Assembly: GCF_021233415.1 (NCBI RefSeq)
Contig: NZ_CP089466.1
Coordinates: forward strand, 2,108,001 to 2,172,000
Length of the DNA stretch: 64,000 nt
Source of the DNA: Halobacterium litoreum
GTDB taxonomy: Archaea > Halobacteriota > Halobacteria > Halobacteriales > Halobacteriaceae
Reading direction: 5' to 3'
Part shown: positions 8,142 through 16,168 of the stretch, in pieces
How positions within the stretch are numbered: position 1 is the first letter of the stretch
Layout: each line of letters begins with the position of its first letter
Notes under the pieces: model-generated
Databases searched by the model: none
Seen by the model: only the letters and a program-made list of their open reading frames with translations
What the model was told of the DNA's origin: nothing
Made by a program: the position numbers and the translations under genes

Positions 8142-8480
8142 ATGAAACAGGTCATCGCGGCGCGGACGGACATCGGGATGGGACAGGGGAAACTCGCGGC
8201 GCAGGTCGCCCACGCCTCCCTGAAGGCCTACGAGTACGCCGACGAGGACGTGAAACGCCGGTGGAAGGCGGAGGGGCAACAGAAGGTCGTCGTGAAGGCC
8301 AGCGGGGAGCGCGAACTGTACGCCATCGCGGAGGAGGCCAAACAGCGCGGCCTGCCGTCGGCGGTCATCGAGGACGCGGGCCGCACCCAACTCGAACCGG
8401 GGACGCCGACAGCCGTCGCCGTCGGTCCGGCGCCGGACGCCGACGTGGACCAAGTGACCGGCGACCTCTCGCTGTTCTGA
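8142..8480 (+). CDS. pth2: Peptidyl-tRNA hydrolase, Pth2 type
   Basis: The 112-residue enzyme frees tRNA from peptidyl-tRNA released by stalled ribosomes. Archaeal and eukaryotic Pth2 features are present: [21 protein letters not shown] at the N-terminus (quoted in part), then [20 protein letters not shown] and the C-terminal [20 protein letters not shown]. The length is that of the catalytic domain alone. ATG 8142 is the family start. It leads a plus-strand run of translation genes (truD, the DUF2103 gene, rpl37ae, rpo12). Confidence 0.96.
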   Translation: MKQVIAARTDIGMGQGKLAAQVAHASLKAYEYADEDVKRRWKAEGQQKVVVKASGERELYAIAEEAKQRGLPSAVIEDAGRTQLEPGTPTAVAVGPAPDADVDQVTGDLSLF

Positions 8481-8550
8481 GTCGGGCGGCGCTGGCCGCG
8501 GCCCGCGCGAACCGTCCGCGTTAAGCCGCCGGGCGACCGACGTGGAGTGA

Positions 8551-9855
8551 ATGCGCGAGGCACACGAACTGGAGCGCGCCGTCGGGATGGAGTACTACGC
8601 GAGCGACGCCGACGGCACCGGCGGCCGCCTCCGGGACTCGCCCGAGGACTTCCGCGTCACCGAAATCGAGGACTTCGACACCCAGCCCGTGGACGCGGAC
8701 GCCGGCGACTACCCGTGGCTCGTCGTGCGCGCGACGCTCCTCCGGTGGGACACCAACGACTTCGCCCGGGCGTTCGCGAACGCCGTCGGGATGAGCCGCG
8801 AGCGCGTGACGTGGGCGGGGACGAAAGACCGCCACGCCGTCACCACCCAGTTGTTCGCGGTGCGCGACCTCGACCCCGAGCAGGTGCCCGAGATTGCCGA
8901 CGCCGACGTCGAGGTCGTGGGTCGGGCGGGCCGCGGCCTCCAGTTCGGCGACCTCGCGGGCAACGAGTTCCGCATCGTCGTGCGCGACCCCGAGCGCCCC
9001 GAGCAGGTGGACGAAATTTCGGCGGAGCTCGCGGAGTTCGCGGGCGGCGACCCAGCCGTACCCAATTTCTTCGGCCAGCAGCGCTTCGGGAGCAAGCGCC
9101 CCATCACCCACGAGGTAGGGCTCGCGATTCTGCGCGACGACTGGGAGGGCGCGGCGATGGCGTACCTCGGGCGGCCGACCGAACACGAGCCCGAGGACTC
9201 CCAGCGAGCGCGAGAGTACGTCGAAGAGACGCGGGACTGGACGGGCGCGCTGGAGGAGTTCCCGCAGCGACTGCGCTACGAGCGCACGATGCTCCACGAA
9301 CTCGCGGACGGCGGGAGCTTCCGGGACGCCGTCGAGACGTTCCCGTCGAACCTCCAGCGGCTGTTCGTGAACGCCGCGCAGTCCTACGCGTTCAATCTGA
9401 TGCTCTCCGAGCGCCTCGAACGCGGCCTGCCGTTCCACGAACCCGTCGCGGGCGACGTGGTGTGGTTCGCGGAAGCCGACGCGCCAGAGGGCGTCGCGCG
9501 CCCCGACCCGAGTCGGGAACAGCGCGTCACCGAGTCGCGGGTGGACGTGATGGCGCGGCACTGCGAGCGCGGCCGGGCGTTCGTCACCGCGCCGCTCGTC
9601 GGGACGGAGACGGAGTTCGCGGACGGCGAGCCAGGCGACATCGAGCGTTCCGTCCTCTCGGACCTCGACCTCGCGCCCGGAGATTTCGACCTGCCCGGCG
9701 ACTTCGACTCGCAGGGCACGCGCCGGGCCGTCCTGCTCCGCCCCGACCTCGCCGTGGAGCGCGACCCCCTGACCTTCGAGTTCGCGCTCCCCTCGGGGAG
9801 TTACGCGACAGTCGTCCTCCGAGAGTACCTGAAGCCGAGTCCGCTCGAACTCTGA
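8551..9855 (+). CDS. truD: tRNA pseudouridine(13) synthase TruD
   Basis: The 434-residue enzyme isomerises a uridine to pseudouridine in tRNA (U13 in the bacterial family; target site in archaea can differ). The catalytic motif GTKDRHA (about residues 91-97) carries the essential Asp. Other TruD signatures are PEDFRVTEI near the N-terminus, [15 protein letters not shown], and [20 protein letters not shown] with the TruD insertion domain after it. The end [12 protein letters not shown] matches archaeal members. It starts 70 bp after pth2. Confidence 0.96.
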   Translation: MREAHELERAVGMEYYASDADGTGGRLRDSPEDFRVTEIEDFDTQPVDADAGDYPWLVVRATLLRWDTNDFARAFANAVGMSRERVTWAGTKDRHAVTTQLFAVRDLDPEQVPEIADADVEVVGRAGRGLQFGDLAGNEFRIVVRDPERPEQVDEISAELAEFAGGDPAVPNFFGQQRFGSKRPITHEVGLAILRDDWEGAAMAYLGRPTEHEPEDSQRAREYVEETRDWTGALEEFPQRLRYERTMLHELADGGSFRDAVETFPSNLQRLFVNAAQSYAFNLMLSERLERGLPFHEPVAGDVVWFAEADAPEGVARPDPSREQRVTESRVDVMARHCERGRAFVTAPLVGTETEFADGEPGDIERSVLSDLDLAPGDFDLPGDFDSQGTRRAVLLRPDLAVERDPLTFEFALPSGSYATVVLREYLKPSPLEL

Positions 9856-9895
9856 AACACGGGGCTTTTGCGCGCGCGCCGCCTCGGTGCGAGAC

Positions 9896-10618
9896 ATGGA
9901 GTGTCGGCGGTGTGGAACCCCACTCAGGAAGCCGGGCGACTACTGCCTGACCTGTGACACCGCCAACTGCGACGCCGTCGTCGCGGCCTGCGACCGCGAC
10001 CACGCGACGCTGACGTTTCTGGACGACGAGGACACCGTCGGCCGCACCGACATCGCCACCGTCCCCGAGGAGGGCGGCGAGGCGGGCGTGGTGGAACTCC
10101 GGAACTTCGCGGGCCGCATCGCGGACGAGATTCGCCGCAAGCGCCCCGAGGACGTGTTCGTCGCGGGCGACCACGACGTGATTCGCGCGGTGCGCGCGGA
10201 CCTCCACTACGAGGTGTACCGCGTCCCCAGCGAGAACCCCGTCGAGAGCGTGCTGGAGCGCCGCGGCGACCGGTCGCTGGAGGTCGTGGAGAAGCCCGCC
10301 ACCGAGAAGATCGGCGGGCGTCACTCGACGGTCATCGGGAACCGGGACGGCCAGCAGGCGATTCGCACGGTCGCCGGCCACCCGAACGTGAAGAAGGTGA
10401 TTCCCGGCCCTATCGACGCCGGCGGCTCCGGATCCCGAACCGGCGTCCGCGCGAAGGTGACGCGGGCCGACGACAACGGGAATTTGCGCCTGCTCGTGCG
10501 GGACGGCTCCAGCGTACAGGAGAACCGCGTCGTCACGACGGCGATGGACCGGGACACCGGCGAGCGCGTGCGCGAGGACCTCAACGGCGCGCTCGCCGAC
10601 GCCGACCTGCGGGACTGA
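9896..10618 (+). CDS. DUF2103 family protein, zinc-ribbon N-terminus
   Basis: The 240-residue protein begins MECRRCGTPLRKPGDYCLTC, with CxxC pairs and a further CDTANCD, a probable zinc site. The body contains the DUF2103 pattern GGRHSTVIGNRDGQQAI (about residues 139-155) and VKKVIPGPIDAGGSGSR with a basic patch, suggesting nucleic-acid binding. No activity is established. It sits between truD and rpl37ae in a translation cluster, so an RNA-related role is a reasonable inference. ATG 9896 is preferred over an in-frame GTG nine bases upstream because the cysteine motif begins at once. Confidence 0.82.
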   Translation: MECRRCGTPLRKPGDYCLTCDTANCDAVVAACDRDHATLTFLDDEDTVGRTDIATVPEEGGEAGVVELRNFAGRIADEIRRKRPEDVFVAGDHDVIRAVRADLHYEVYRVPSENPVESVLERRGDRSLEVVEKPATEKIGGRHSTVIGNRDGQQAIRTVAGHPNVKKVIPGPIDAGGSGSRTGVRAKVTRADDNGNLRLLVRDGSSVQENRVVTTAMDRDTGERVREDLNGALADADLRD

Positions 10619-10660
10619 CTCGTAGCGTTTATGTGCGCGCCGACGGTAGGAGCGTCCACT

Positions 10661-10945
10661 ATGGCTAATCAGGGCTCCGCGGGTCGGTTCGGCGCGCGCT
10701 ACGGCCGCGTCTCCCGCCGACGCGTCTCCGAGATCGAGGACGACATGCACGACGACCACGCCTGTCCCGACTGCGGTGCGGACGCCGTCTCCCGGAAGGG
10801 CACCGGCATCTGGCAGTGTGGCAAGTGCGACTACAAGTACGCCGGCGGCGCATACCGCCCGCAGACGCCGGGTGGCAAGTCCGTCACGCGCTCGATTCGC
10901 ACCGCGCTCGGCGAGTCCGAGGACGCGGAAGCCGTCGAGGAGTAA
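10661..10945 (+). CDS. rpl37ae: 50S ribosomal protein L37Ae
   Basis: The 94-residue protein of the large ribosomal subunit carries a zinc ribbon: [19 protein letters not shown] then GKC (CxxC...CxxC), typical of L37Ae/eL43. The N-terminal [18 protein letters not shown] is the usual rRNA-binding basic arm. It ends three bases before the rpo12 start, so both are translated from one mRNA. Confidence 0.97.
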   Translation: MANQGSAGRFGARYGRVSRRRVSEIEDDMHDDHACPDCGADAVSRKGTGIWQCGKCDYKYAGGAYRPQTPGGKSVTRSIRTALGESEDAEAVEE

Positions 10946-10948
10946 CGA

Positions 10949-11083
10949 ATGTCGTACAAGTGCTCCCGCTGTAAGCGAGACGTCGAACTCGACGAGTACG
11001 GCGGCGTGCGCTGTCCCTACTGCGGTCACCGCGTGCTCCTGAAGGAGCGCAGTCGCGACGTGAAGGAAGTCGGCGTCCGGTAG
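10949..11083 (+). CDS. rpoP: DNA-directed RNA polymerase subunit P (Rpo12)
   Basis: A 44-residue zinc-ribbon subunit of archaeal RNA polymerase: [20 protein letters not shown] followed by [15 protein letters not shown]. Two CxxC pairs and the C-terminal basic tail match Rpo12/Rpb12, which helps hold Rpo3 and Rpo11. It lies between rpl37ae and pcc1, an order conserved in euryarchaea. The ATG is at 10949 and TAG at 11081-11083. Confidence 0.95.
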   Translation: MSYKCSRCKRDVELDEYGGVRCPYCGHRVLLKERSRDVKEVGVR

Positions 11084-11085
11084 GC

Positions 11086-11337
11086 GTGCATTCGACGGAA
11101 CTGGTTTTCGCGTACGGTTCGACCGCGACTGCTCGCGTCGTGGAGCGCAGCGTCGCGGTCGAAGCCGGCGACATCGAGGGCGACCGGAGCGAAGCCGCCG
11201 TCTCCCGGACCGGCGACACCGTCACGGTCACCGTCGAGGCGCAGGATTTGACGGCGCTGCGCGCCGGCCAGAACACGTGGTTGACGTTAGTCGAGGTAGC
11301 GGAGCGAGTTGCCGAACGGAGTGAGGCAACTCACTGA
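11086..11337 (+). CDS. pcc1: KEOPS complex subunit Pcc1
   Basis: The 83-residue protein starting with GTG 11086 matches Pcc1: HSTELVFAYGS, the central VERSVAVE and DLTALRAGQNTWLTLVEVAE. Pcc1 dimerises the KEOPS complex that makes N6-threonylcarbamoyladenosine in tRNA. The last residues (AERVAERSEATH) are coded by a small hairpin sequence, GAGTTGCC...GGCAACTC, so the C-terminus may have been remodelled by that element. It follows rpo12 by two bases. Confidence 0.9.
   Translation: MHSTELVFAYGSTATARVVERSVAVEAGDIEGDRSEAAVSRTGDTVTVTVEAQDLTALRAGQNTWLTLVEVAERVAERSEATH
11306..11332. repeat. Small hairpin element at the 3' end of pcc1
   Basis: GAGTTGCC (11306-11313) and GGCAACTC (11325-11332) form a perfect 8-bp stem around GAACGGAGTGA. 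It overlaps the last codons of pcc1 and resembles a second hairpin 36 bases later. It may terminate the rpl37ae-rpo12-pcc1 transcript. Confidence 0.55.
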
Positions 11338-11367
11338 GCGAGCGGGGACTATTGGAGCCGCGAGCCG

Positions 11368-11390
11368 AGTGGCGAGCGAAGCGAGCCACT
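11368..11390. repeat. Small hairpin with GAGCGAAGCGA core
   Basis: AGTGGC (11368-11373) and GCCACT (11385-11390) enclose GAGCGAAGCGA. The same core with different, still complementary arms (GGTCAC/GTGACC) occurs at 17974-18000. These are short dispersed hairpins in intergenic DNA; a role in transcription ending is possible. Confidence 0.55.
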
Positions 11391-11508
11391 GACTGAGAGC
11401 AGTCCGGAAACAAAACGGCGTTTCGCTGCCTCTATGCCGCGAATGCGCCGCGAGCGCCGTCGAGGCGTAAAGCGGGGGTTTTTCTGTCGGGCGCGCGTCG
11501 CTGGACGT

Positions 11509-11883
11509 ATGCAGGGCAATCTGCCGCCGGAAGCACAGGAGAAACTCGAGCAGCTACAGGACCTCCAGGAGAAGGCCCAGACCGTCGCCGCGCAGAAGCA
11601 GCAGGCCGAGAGCCAGCTCTCCGAGGCCGAGACCGCACTCGACGCGCTGGACGACATCGAGTCCGGCACGACGATGTACCGCGAGGTCGGCGAACTCCTC
11701 GTGGAGACGGAGTACGACGACGCCCAGGACGACCTCGAGGAGAAGGTCGACGACCTCGAAATCCGCGTCGAGACCCTCACGAAGCAGGAGGAGCGCGTGC
11801 AGGACCAGTTCGACAGCCTGCAGGAGGAACTCCAGAACATGCTCGGCGGCGCCGGCGGTGCGATGGGCGGCCCGAGCGCGTAA
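11509..11883 (+). CDS. pfdB: Prefoldin subunit beta
   Basis: The 124-residue chaperone subunit forms, with the alpha subunit, a hexamer that holds unfolded proteins. Two long coiled-coil helices (about residues 8-45 and 75-112) flank the beta-hairpin segment [20 protein letters not shown]. The start [20 protein letters not shown] is the typical haloarchaeal start. The C-terminus is glycine-rich ([11 protein letters not shown]). The downstream gene begins three bases after the stop. Confidence 0.95.
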   Translation: MQGNLPPEAQEKLEQLQDLQEKAQTVAAQKQQAESQLSEAETALDALDDIESGTTMYREVGELLVETEYDDAQDDLEEKVDDLEIRVETLTKQEERVQDQFDSLQEELQNMLGGAGGAMGGPSA

Positions 11884-11886
11884 CGG

Positions 11887-12129
11887 ATGCCGTCAGACGA
11901 AGCGGTCGTAGAGACGGCGTCCGAGGCCGCCGAAGGCCTCGTGTTCGACCGTCTGCGGAACAGCGACGTGGAGGACCTCGACATCACGGTGACGTTCGAG
12001 GACGGCGTCCTCGACGTGGACGTGTACGTCCACGCGCCCGAGGCTGACGCCGACGTGGAGCAGGTCGCCGAGGACGCGGCGCTCGCGGCGCGCGCCGCCG
12101 TCGACGACCTGTTCGCTGACGAGGAGTAG
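11887..12129 (+). CDS. DUF3194 family protein
   Basis: An 80-residue acidic protein of the archaeal DUF3194 family, in its usual place directly after prefoldin beta. It shows a helix-rich start (DEAVVETASEAAEGLVFDRL), a strand pair (DLDITVTFEDGVLDVDVYVH, in part) and a C-terminal helix. No function is known. Tight linkage to pfdB suggests co-expression and possibly a part in protein folding. Confidence 0.85.
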   Translation: MPSDEAVVETASEAAEGLVFDRLRNSDVEDLDITVTFEDGVLDVDVYVHAPEADADVEQVAEDAALAARAAVDDLFADEE

Positions 12130-12195
12130 TTCCTCTGCGTTCTCAGTTCGCTACGCCCTACAGCGGCGCGTCCGTCGAACGTACGACGGCGAGGG

Positions 12196-14061
12196 TTACG
12201 TCAGGAAGAAGATGAGGACGCTGATGGTCACCGTCGCGAGGACGGCGAGACCGGCGACGGCGCCGCCCATCGCGATGACGGCGTTGGCGTGGCTGGCGAG
12301 CGTCTCGGTGCGGTCGTTCCCGAAAACGGTGACTTCCGCGCGCTCGCTCGCCATGCCGGCTTCCACCGGTTCGAGGTCGTCGACGGCGTCCGCGGTGAGG
12401 TCGGCGACGAGACCGGTGAGTTCCGCCCAGTCGATGGCGGCGCCGACCTGGTTCGAGGACTCGACGGTGTTCACGATGTGGGTGTCCGTCGTCATCACTT
12501 CGGCGTGGTCGACGCCGTCGAGGGCGTCGAGAATCTCCTCGCGGAGCCCGGGTTCCATGTTGTTGCCGTCCACGAGCACGTAGGCCGTGCGCTCGTCGCC
12601 CGCTTCGAGGACGGCGACGCGCACGCCGAGCGGGCCGATGCCGTCGGCCGGCCGCCACGTCGTGCGGTCCCACGCGGTGCCGAGTCGGAGGTCGTGTTCG
12701 TCGGCGTCGCGGAGGTCGCGGGCCGCGGCGCCGGCGGCCTGAATCATCTGGAAGGAGCGCTCGCTCCCCGGGTAGACGTGCCCGAGGTCGTCGCCGTCGA
12801 GGCCGTTGTTGCAGTTGTGGGCGTCGGCGAGCAACACGTCGTCCATCCCCTCGACGCGCGCCTCGGCGGCGGCCGACAGGCCGACCGCGTACTCGACGTC
12901 GTCGGCGAACTCGGGCGCGTACGTGGAGACGAGGAAGGCGTCGTCGCCGAAGGACTGCCCGAGCAGTTTCGCTTCGCCCTCCTGGACGCGGACACTGGCG
13001 GTCGCGCGGTCGCTGTACTCGATGTTCTCGTACGCGCGCTCGGCGGCCTCGATGAGAGTGTCGACCTCGCGCTCGGTGACGAGGTTGAAGTCGTGGCCGG
13101 CGGTGGCGTGGGGCGGGAACGCCAGCCCCGAGGACGTCTCGGCGATTCGCTGCGGGAGGTTCCCGCCGCCGATTTCGCCCATGGGCCCGGGGTGAATCAT
13201 CGGCAGGACGACCCGGGCTTTCTCCGTCTCGTCGCCGGTGCGCCGGAACGACAGCACGGTGACGGGGACGACGGCTTCCTCCCCGATTTGCTCGAAGAAG
13301 TCCTCGAGTTCGCGGGTGCCTTCGGCGATGTGGCCGATGAACCCGCGAATGAAATCGAGGACGCTCACGCCGAGGCTGCGCTTCCACGGGCGGTCGACGA
13401 TGGCGACGAAGCCGTACGCGACGGCGCCGTACAGCGCCGTCATGAACGCCAGGAGCGCGAAGTCCTCGGGCGTGAACGCGTACTGAATCTCGGGCGGCGC
13501 GCGCGAAGGACGGGAGAGGTACGCGCTGACGATGGGGCCGCCCTCGGTGAGGAAATTCATCGTGCCGCTGTAGACGAACAACAGAATGCCACCGGTCGCG
13601 GTCTGGATGCCCGCCGGGACCGCCGCGACGAGCAGGGAGTTCCGGGAGACGGCGAGCACGACGAGGAAGCGAATGGCGAACACGAGCGCGAGCGCGGCGA
13701 TGAGCGCGTCGAAGACGAAGTTCTGGCCGAGCGTCTCCGACAGCGTCGCGATGACGCCCGCGAGCACGAGGACGACCACCACGACGACCTCGCAGGCGGT
13801 GGCGAGCAGCGACGACCGGTTGTAGGAGAGTTGGCCGCCGAAGAAGCGGTCGACGGGCGTGGTCGCGAGGCTGGCGACGACCGTCGGGATGCCGATGAAG
13901 AAGACGCCCTGCCAGGCGTCTTCGAGGACGTAGAGGCTGTCGAAGGCCGCGATGCCGGCGAGCGCGGCGACGACGAGCGAGAGCGCGACGCTCGTGTACC
14001 ACCGGGGGGCGCGGAAGATGTACTTCGAGAGGCTGGCCAGTTCGCCCTGCGTCTCCGTCAT
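12196..14061 (-). CDS. DUF2070 family integral membrane protein
   Basis: The 621-residue protein has six or seven N-terminal membrane helices (about residues 20-240), a large soluble domain (about 250-590) and one C-terminal helix (VIAMGGAVAGLAVLATVTISVLIFF, about 593-618). The soluble part has the conserved archaeal pattern MIHPGPMGEIGGGNLP, DAHNCNNG and TTDTHIVNT, with His, Asp and Asn residues that look like a metal or substrate site. DUF2070 is an archaeal family without an established activity. The gene starts three bases after the guaA-type gene ends and is probably co-transcribed with it. Confidence 0.9.
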   Translation of the reverse strand: MTETQGELASLSKYIFRAPRWYTSVALSLVVAALAGIAAFDSLYVLEDAWQGVFFIGIPTVVASLATTPVDRFFGGQLSYNRSSLLATACEVVVVVVLVLAGVIATLSETLGQNFVFDALIAALALVFAIRFLVVLAVSRNSLLVAAVPAGIQTATGGILLFVYSGTMNFLTEGGPIVSAYLSRPSRAPPEIQYAFTPEDFALLAFMTALYGAVAYGFVAIVDRPWKRSLGVSVLDFIRGFIGHIAEGTRELEDFFEQIGEEAVVPVTVLSFRRTGDETEKARVVLPMIHPGPMGEIGGGNLPQRIAETSSGLAFPPHATAGHDFNLVTEREVDTLIEAAERAYENIEYSDRATASVRVQEGEAKLLGQSFGDDAFLVSTYAPEFADDVEYAVGLSAAAEARVEGMDDVLLADAHNCNNGLDGDDLGHVYPGSERSFQMIQAAGAAARDLRDADEHDLRLGTAWDRTTWRPADGIGPLGVRVAVLEAGDERTAYVLVDGNNMEPGLREEILDALDGVDHAEVMTTDTHIVNTVESSNQVGAAIDWAELTGLVADLTADAVDDLEPVEAGMASERAEVTVFGNDRTETLASHANAVIAMGGAVAGLAVLATVTISVLIFFLT

Positions 14062-14064
14062 GCC

Positions 14065-14616
14065 CTACTCGCAGATGCGTCGGAAGTTCTCGAACACCGC
14101 TTGACCCTCTTCGGTGTGCGCGACTTCGGGGTGCCACTGGACGCCGTAGAGGTCGCGGTCGGTGTCGGCCATCGCTTCGACGGCGCAGATGTCGGATTCG
14201 GCGGTGCGCGTGAAGCCGTCCGGGACTTCGACGACCTCGTCTGCGTGGCTCGCCCAGACGCGGGTCTCGGGCGCGAGCGACCCGACGAGCGGGTCGTCTT
14301 CGTCGAGGATGCGGACGTCAACGTCGGCGTAGCCGCCGTAGTCGCCGGATTCGACCGAGCCGCCGAGTTCGGTGGCGATGAGTTGGTGGCCGAGACAGAC
14401 GCCGAGCACCGGCACGTCGAGGTCGAGGTAGTCGGCGCAGTGGCCGGTGTCGTCCATGTCGGGGCCGCCGGAGAGCACGAGGCCGTCAGCCTCGATGTCC
14501 TCGGGGGCCGTCGTGTTGTCCACGAGTTCCGTCTCCACCCCGTCCATGTCCCGGAGCATTCGGTGCTCCAGGTGGGTGAACTGCCCGTGGTTGTCGACGA
14601 CGAGGATGCGAGTCAT
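14065..14616 (-). CDS. guaAA: GMP synthase glutamine amidotransferase subunit (subunit A)
   Basis: The 183-residue class I glutamine amidotransferase releases ammonia for GMP formation by the separate synthetase subunit, as in archaea with split GMP synthase. The triad is visible: Cys74 in GVCLGHQ, His162 and Glu164 in VQWHPEV. The oxyanion region LSGGPDMDD lies at about 48-56. The start MTRILVVDNHGQFTHLEHR is typical. The partner GuaAB is not in the window. Confidence 0.94.
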   Translation of the reverse strand: MTRILVVDNHGQFTHLEHRMLRDMDGVETELVDNTTAPEDIEADGLVLSGGPDMDDTGHCADYLDLDVPVLGVCLGHQLIATELGGSVESGDYGGYADVDVRILDEDDPLVGSLAPETRVWASHADEVVEVPDGFTRTAESDICAVEAMADTDRDLYGVQWHPEVAHTEEGQAVFENFRRICE

Positions 14617-14710
14617 TACACCGAGGTAGACGGTTGGTGCCTAAAAACCCAGCCGTTCCGTCGCAGTTCCGGCGAGAACTGCCGGCCCGGAGTCGGGGAC
14701 GCCGGCGCCG

Positions 14711-15142
14711 TCATCGCTCGGTCGGGTCGAAGCGCCGGTTCTCGCCGCTCCACTCCTCAGTGTCGTCGTCGCGAGTGTCGACGTACAGTTCGAGGCCGTT
14801 GCCGTCCGGGTCCGAGAAGTAAAGCGCCTCGCTGATGCCGTGGTCGACGGGCGTCACGCGCACGCCGCGCTCGCGGAGGCGCTCGTACACCTCGCGGAGC
14901 CGCGTCGGCGAGTCGGCTTCGACGGCGGCGTGATAGAGGCCGACCCCCGGTCCCGGTTCCGGGGCGTCCGCGCCGACGGCCTGCAGCGCCACGTCGTGGT
15001 GGTGGTCCCCCCACGAGAGGAACGCGTACCGGTCGTACCGCTCGGTCACGTCGAGTTCGAACACGTCCCGGTAGAACGCCAGCGCTCTGTCGAGGTCGCG
15101 CACTTTCAGGTGGACGTGTCCGAGGTGGAAGCCCTCGCTCAT
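14711..15142 (-). CDS. VOC (glyoxalase/dioxygenase superfamily) protein
   Basis: The 143-residue protein has a vicinal-oxygen-chelate fold: FHLGHVHLKVRDLDRALAFY at the N-terminus, and YHAAVEADS and GLELYVDTRDD in the second half. Candidate metal ligands are His in GHVHLKV, His in YHAAVE and Glu in NGLELYVD. The SWGDHHHDVAL segment is seen in catechol-dioxygenase-like members. The substrate is unknown and no neighbour indicates one. Confidence 0.85.
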   Translation of the reverse strand: MSEGFHLGHVHLKVRDLDRALAFYRDVFELDVTERYDRYAFLSWGDHHHDVALQAVGADAPEPGPGVGLYHAAVEADSPTRLREVYERLRERGVRVTPVDHGISEALYFSDPDGNGLELYVDTRDDDTEEWSGENRRFDPTER

Positions 15143-15187
15143 ACCCGGAGAGACGCGCGCCGCCGCGATAGTGACGAGGGTCGCGGC

Positions 15188-15706
15188 TCAATCCTCCGGG
15201 TCGTAGCGCTCGGCGGCGGTGTCGAAGCCGAGTTCGGCCTGCTCGTCGCTCCGGCGGCCCTCGGCGGCCGCGATTGCTTCGGGGTCGGGGCTGGCGTCGT
15301 CGTCGATGCGCGCCCACGAGCCGTGAACTTTCGCGTGACACCACCGGCAGAGGAACACCGTAATCTCGTGGCCGACGTCCTCGGCGTCGTCGTACGCGAG
15401 GTGGTGTTCTTCGAGGAGCGGACGCTCGTCGTCGTGGGCCTGTCGGCGCTCTTCGAGGCCACAGCGCACGCACTCGCGGGCCTGCTGGCGACACCGGTAA
15501 TGCGGGCAGTCCGCCCACTCCCAGTCGCCGTCCGCGACCGGGCACGCGAAGTCGTCGGCGCGACGCTCGGCCGCGAATTCGGGGTCGTGCCGGGCGTGGT
15601 CGTGGGCGTACCGGCACTTCCCGTCGCTCGTGGCGTGGTCGCAGACGCCCGCGTGCTCGTAGGGGTCCTCGACCCCGACGGCGGTCCCGGTCGGCGTCTT
15701 CTTCAC
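15188..15706 (-). CDS. HNH-endonuclease-like haloarchaeal protein (DUF7097-like)
   Basis: The 172-residue soluble protein is rich in Cys and His: a first cluster CDHATSDGKCRYAHDHARH, then CPHYRCRQQARECVRCG, then the HNH-like block LEEHHLAYDD ... FLCRWCHAKVHGSW. The last block resembles the beta-beta-alpha metal fold of HNH nucleases. No nuclease activity has been shown, and many such proteins are only zinc-binding. GTG 15706 is the most likely start (VKKTPTGTAVG); no ATG precedes the first Cys cluster. Confidence 0.7.
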   Translation of the reverse strand: MKKTPTGTAVGVEDPYEHAGVCDHATSDGKCRYAHDHARHDPEFAAERRADDFACPVADGDWEWADCPHYRCRQQARECVRCGLEERRQAHDDERPLLEEHHLAYDDAEDVGHEITVFLCRWCHAKVHGSWARIDDDASPDPEAIAAAEGRRSDEQAELGFDTAAERYDPED

Positions 15707-15765
15707 GGCGACGGGTAGCGGGCGCGCGGAGTAACGCTTTTCGCCGTGCCCGTGTGACTCCGACC

Positions 15766-16110
15766 GTGAACGTCCGCCACGAACGCGACGGCGACGCGCG
15801 CACGCTCGCCGCCACCGTCGACACCGCCGACTCGTTTCTCTCGCAGGCCCGCGGGCTGATGTTCCGGCGGTCGATTCCCGACGACTACGCGCTCGTGTTC
15901 CCGTTCGGCAGCGTCGAGACGCGGGACGCCCACATGGTGTTCGTGCCCTTCGACATCGACGCGCTCTGGATGGAAGACGAGGAAGTCCAGCAGGTCGCGA
16001 CGCTGTCGGCGTGGACCGGGATGGGCGAAGCGCGCTGTGACACGCTCGTCGAGTTGCCGGCGGGCGCCGCGAGCGACGTGCGCGTCGGCGACCGCGTCTG
16101 GGTCGAGTAG
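15766..16110 (+). CDS. DUF192 family protein
   Basis: The 114-residue protein has the DUF192 pattern SQARGLMFRRSIPDDYALVF, MVFVPFDIDALWM and a C-terminal LPAGAASDVRVGDRVWVE. DUF192 proteins are small beta-rich proteins of unknown function, often secreted, but no signal peptide is visible here. GTG 15766 gives the family-like start MNVRHERDG; GTG 15754 would add four residues. It is divergent from the HNH-like gene. Confidence 0.85.
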   Translation: MNVRHERDGDARTLAATVDTADSFLSQARGLMFRRSIPDDYALVFPFGSVETRDAHMVFVPFDIDALWMEDEEVQQVATLSAWTGMGEARCDTLVELPAGAASDVRVGDRVWVE

Positions 16111-16168
16111 GCCGGCAACACCTGTCACACCCCACACCTTCAAGCGCGTGGAGCGCGCCGGAGAAAGT

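Noticed and set aside
12158..15824. Long antisense frames (for example opposite the DUF2070, guaA and VOC genes) that look like coding sequence
   Set aside because: They are arginine- and proline-rich shadows that arise because GC-rich haloarchaeal codons leave few stops in other frames; none has a recognisable domain.
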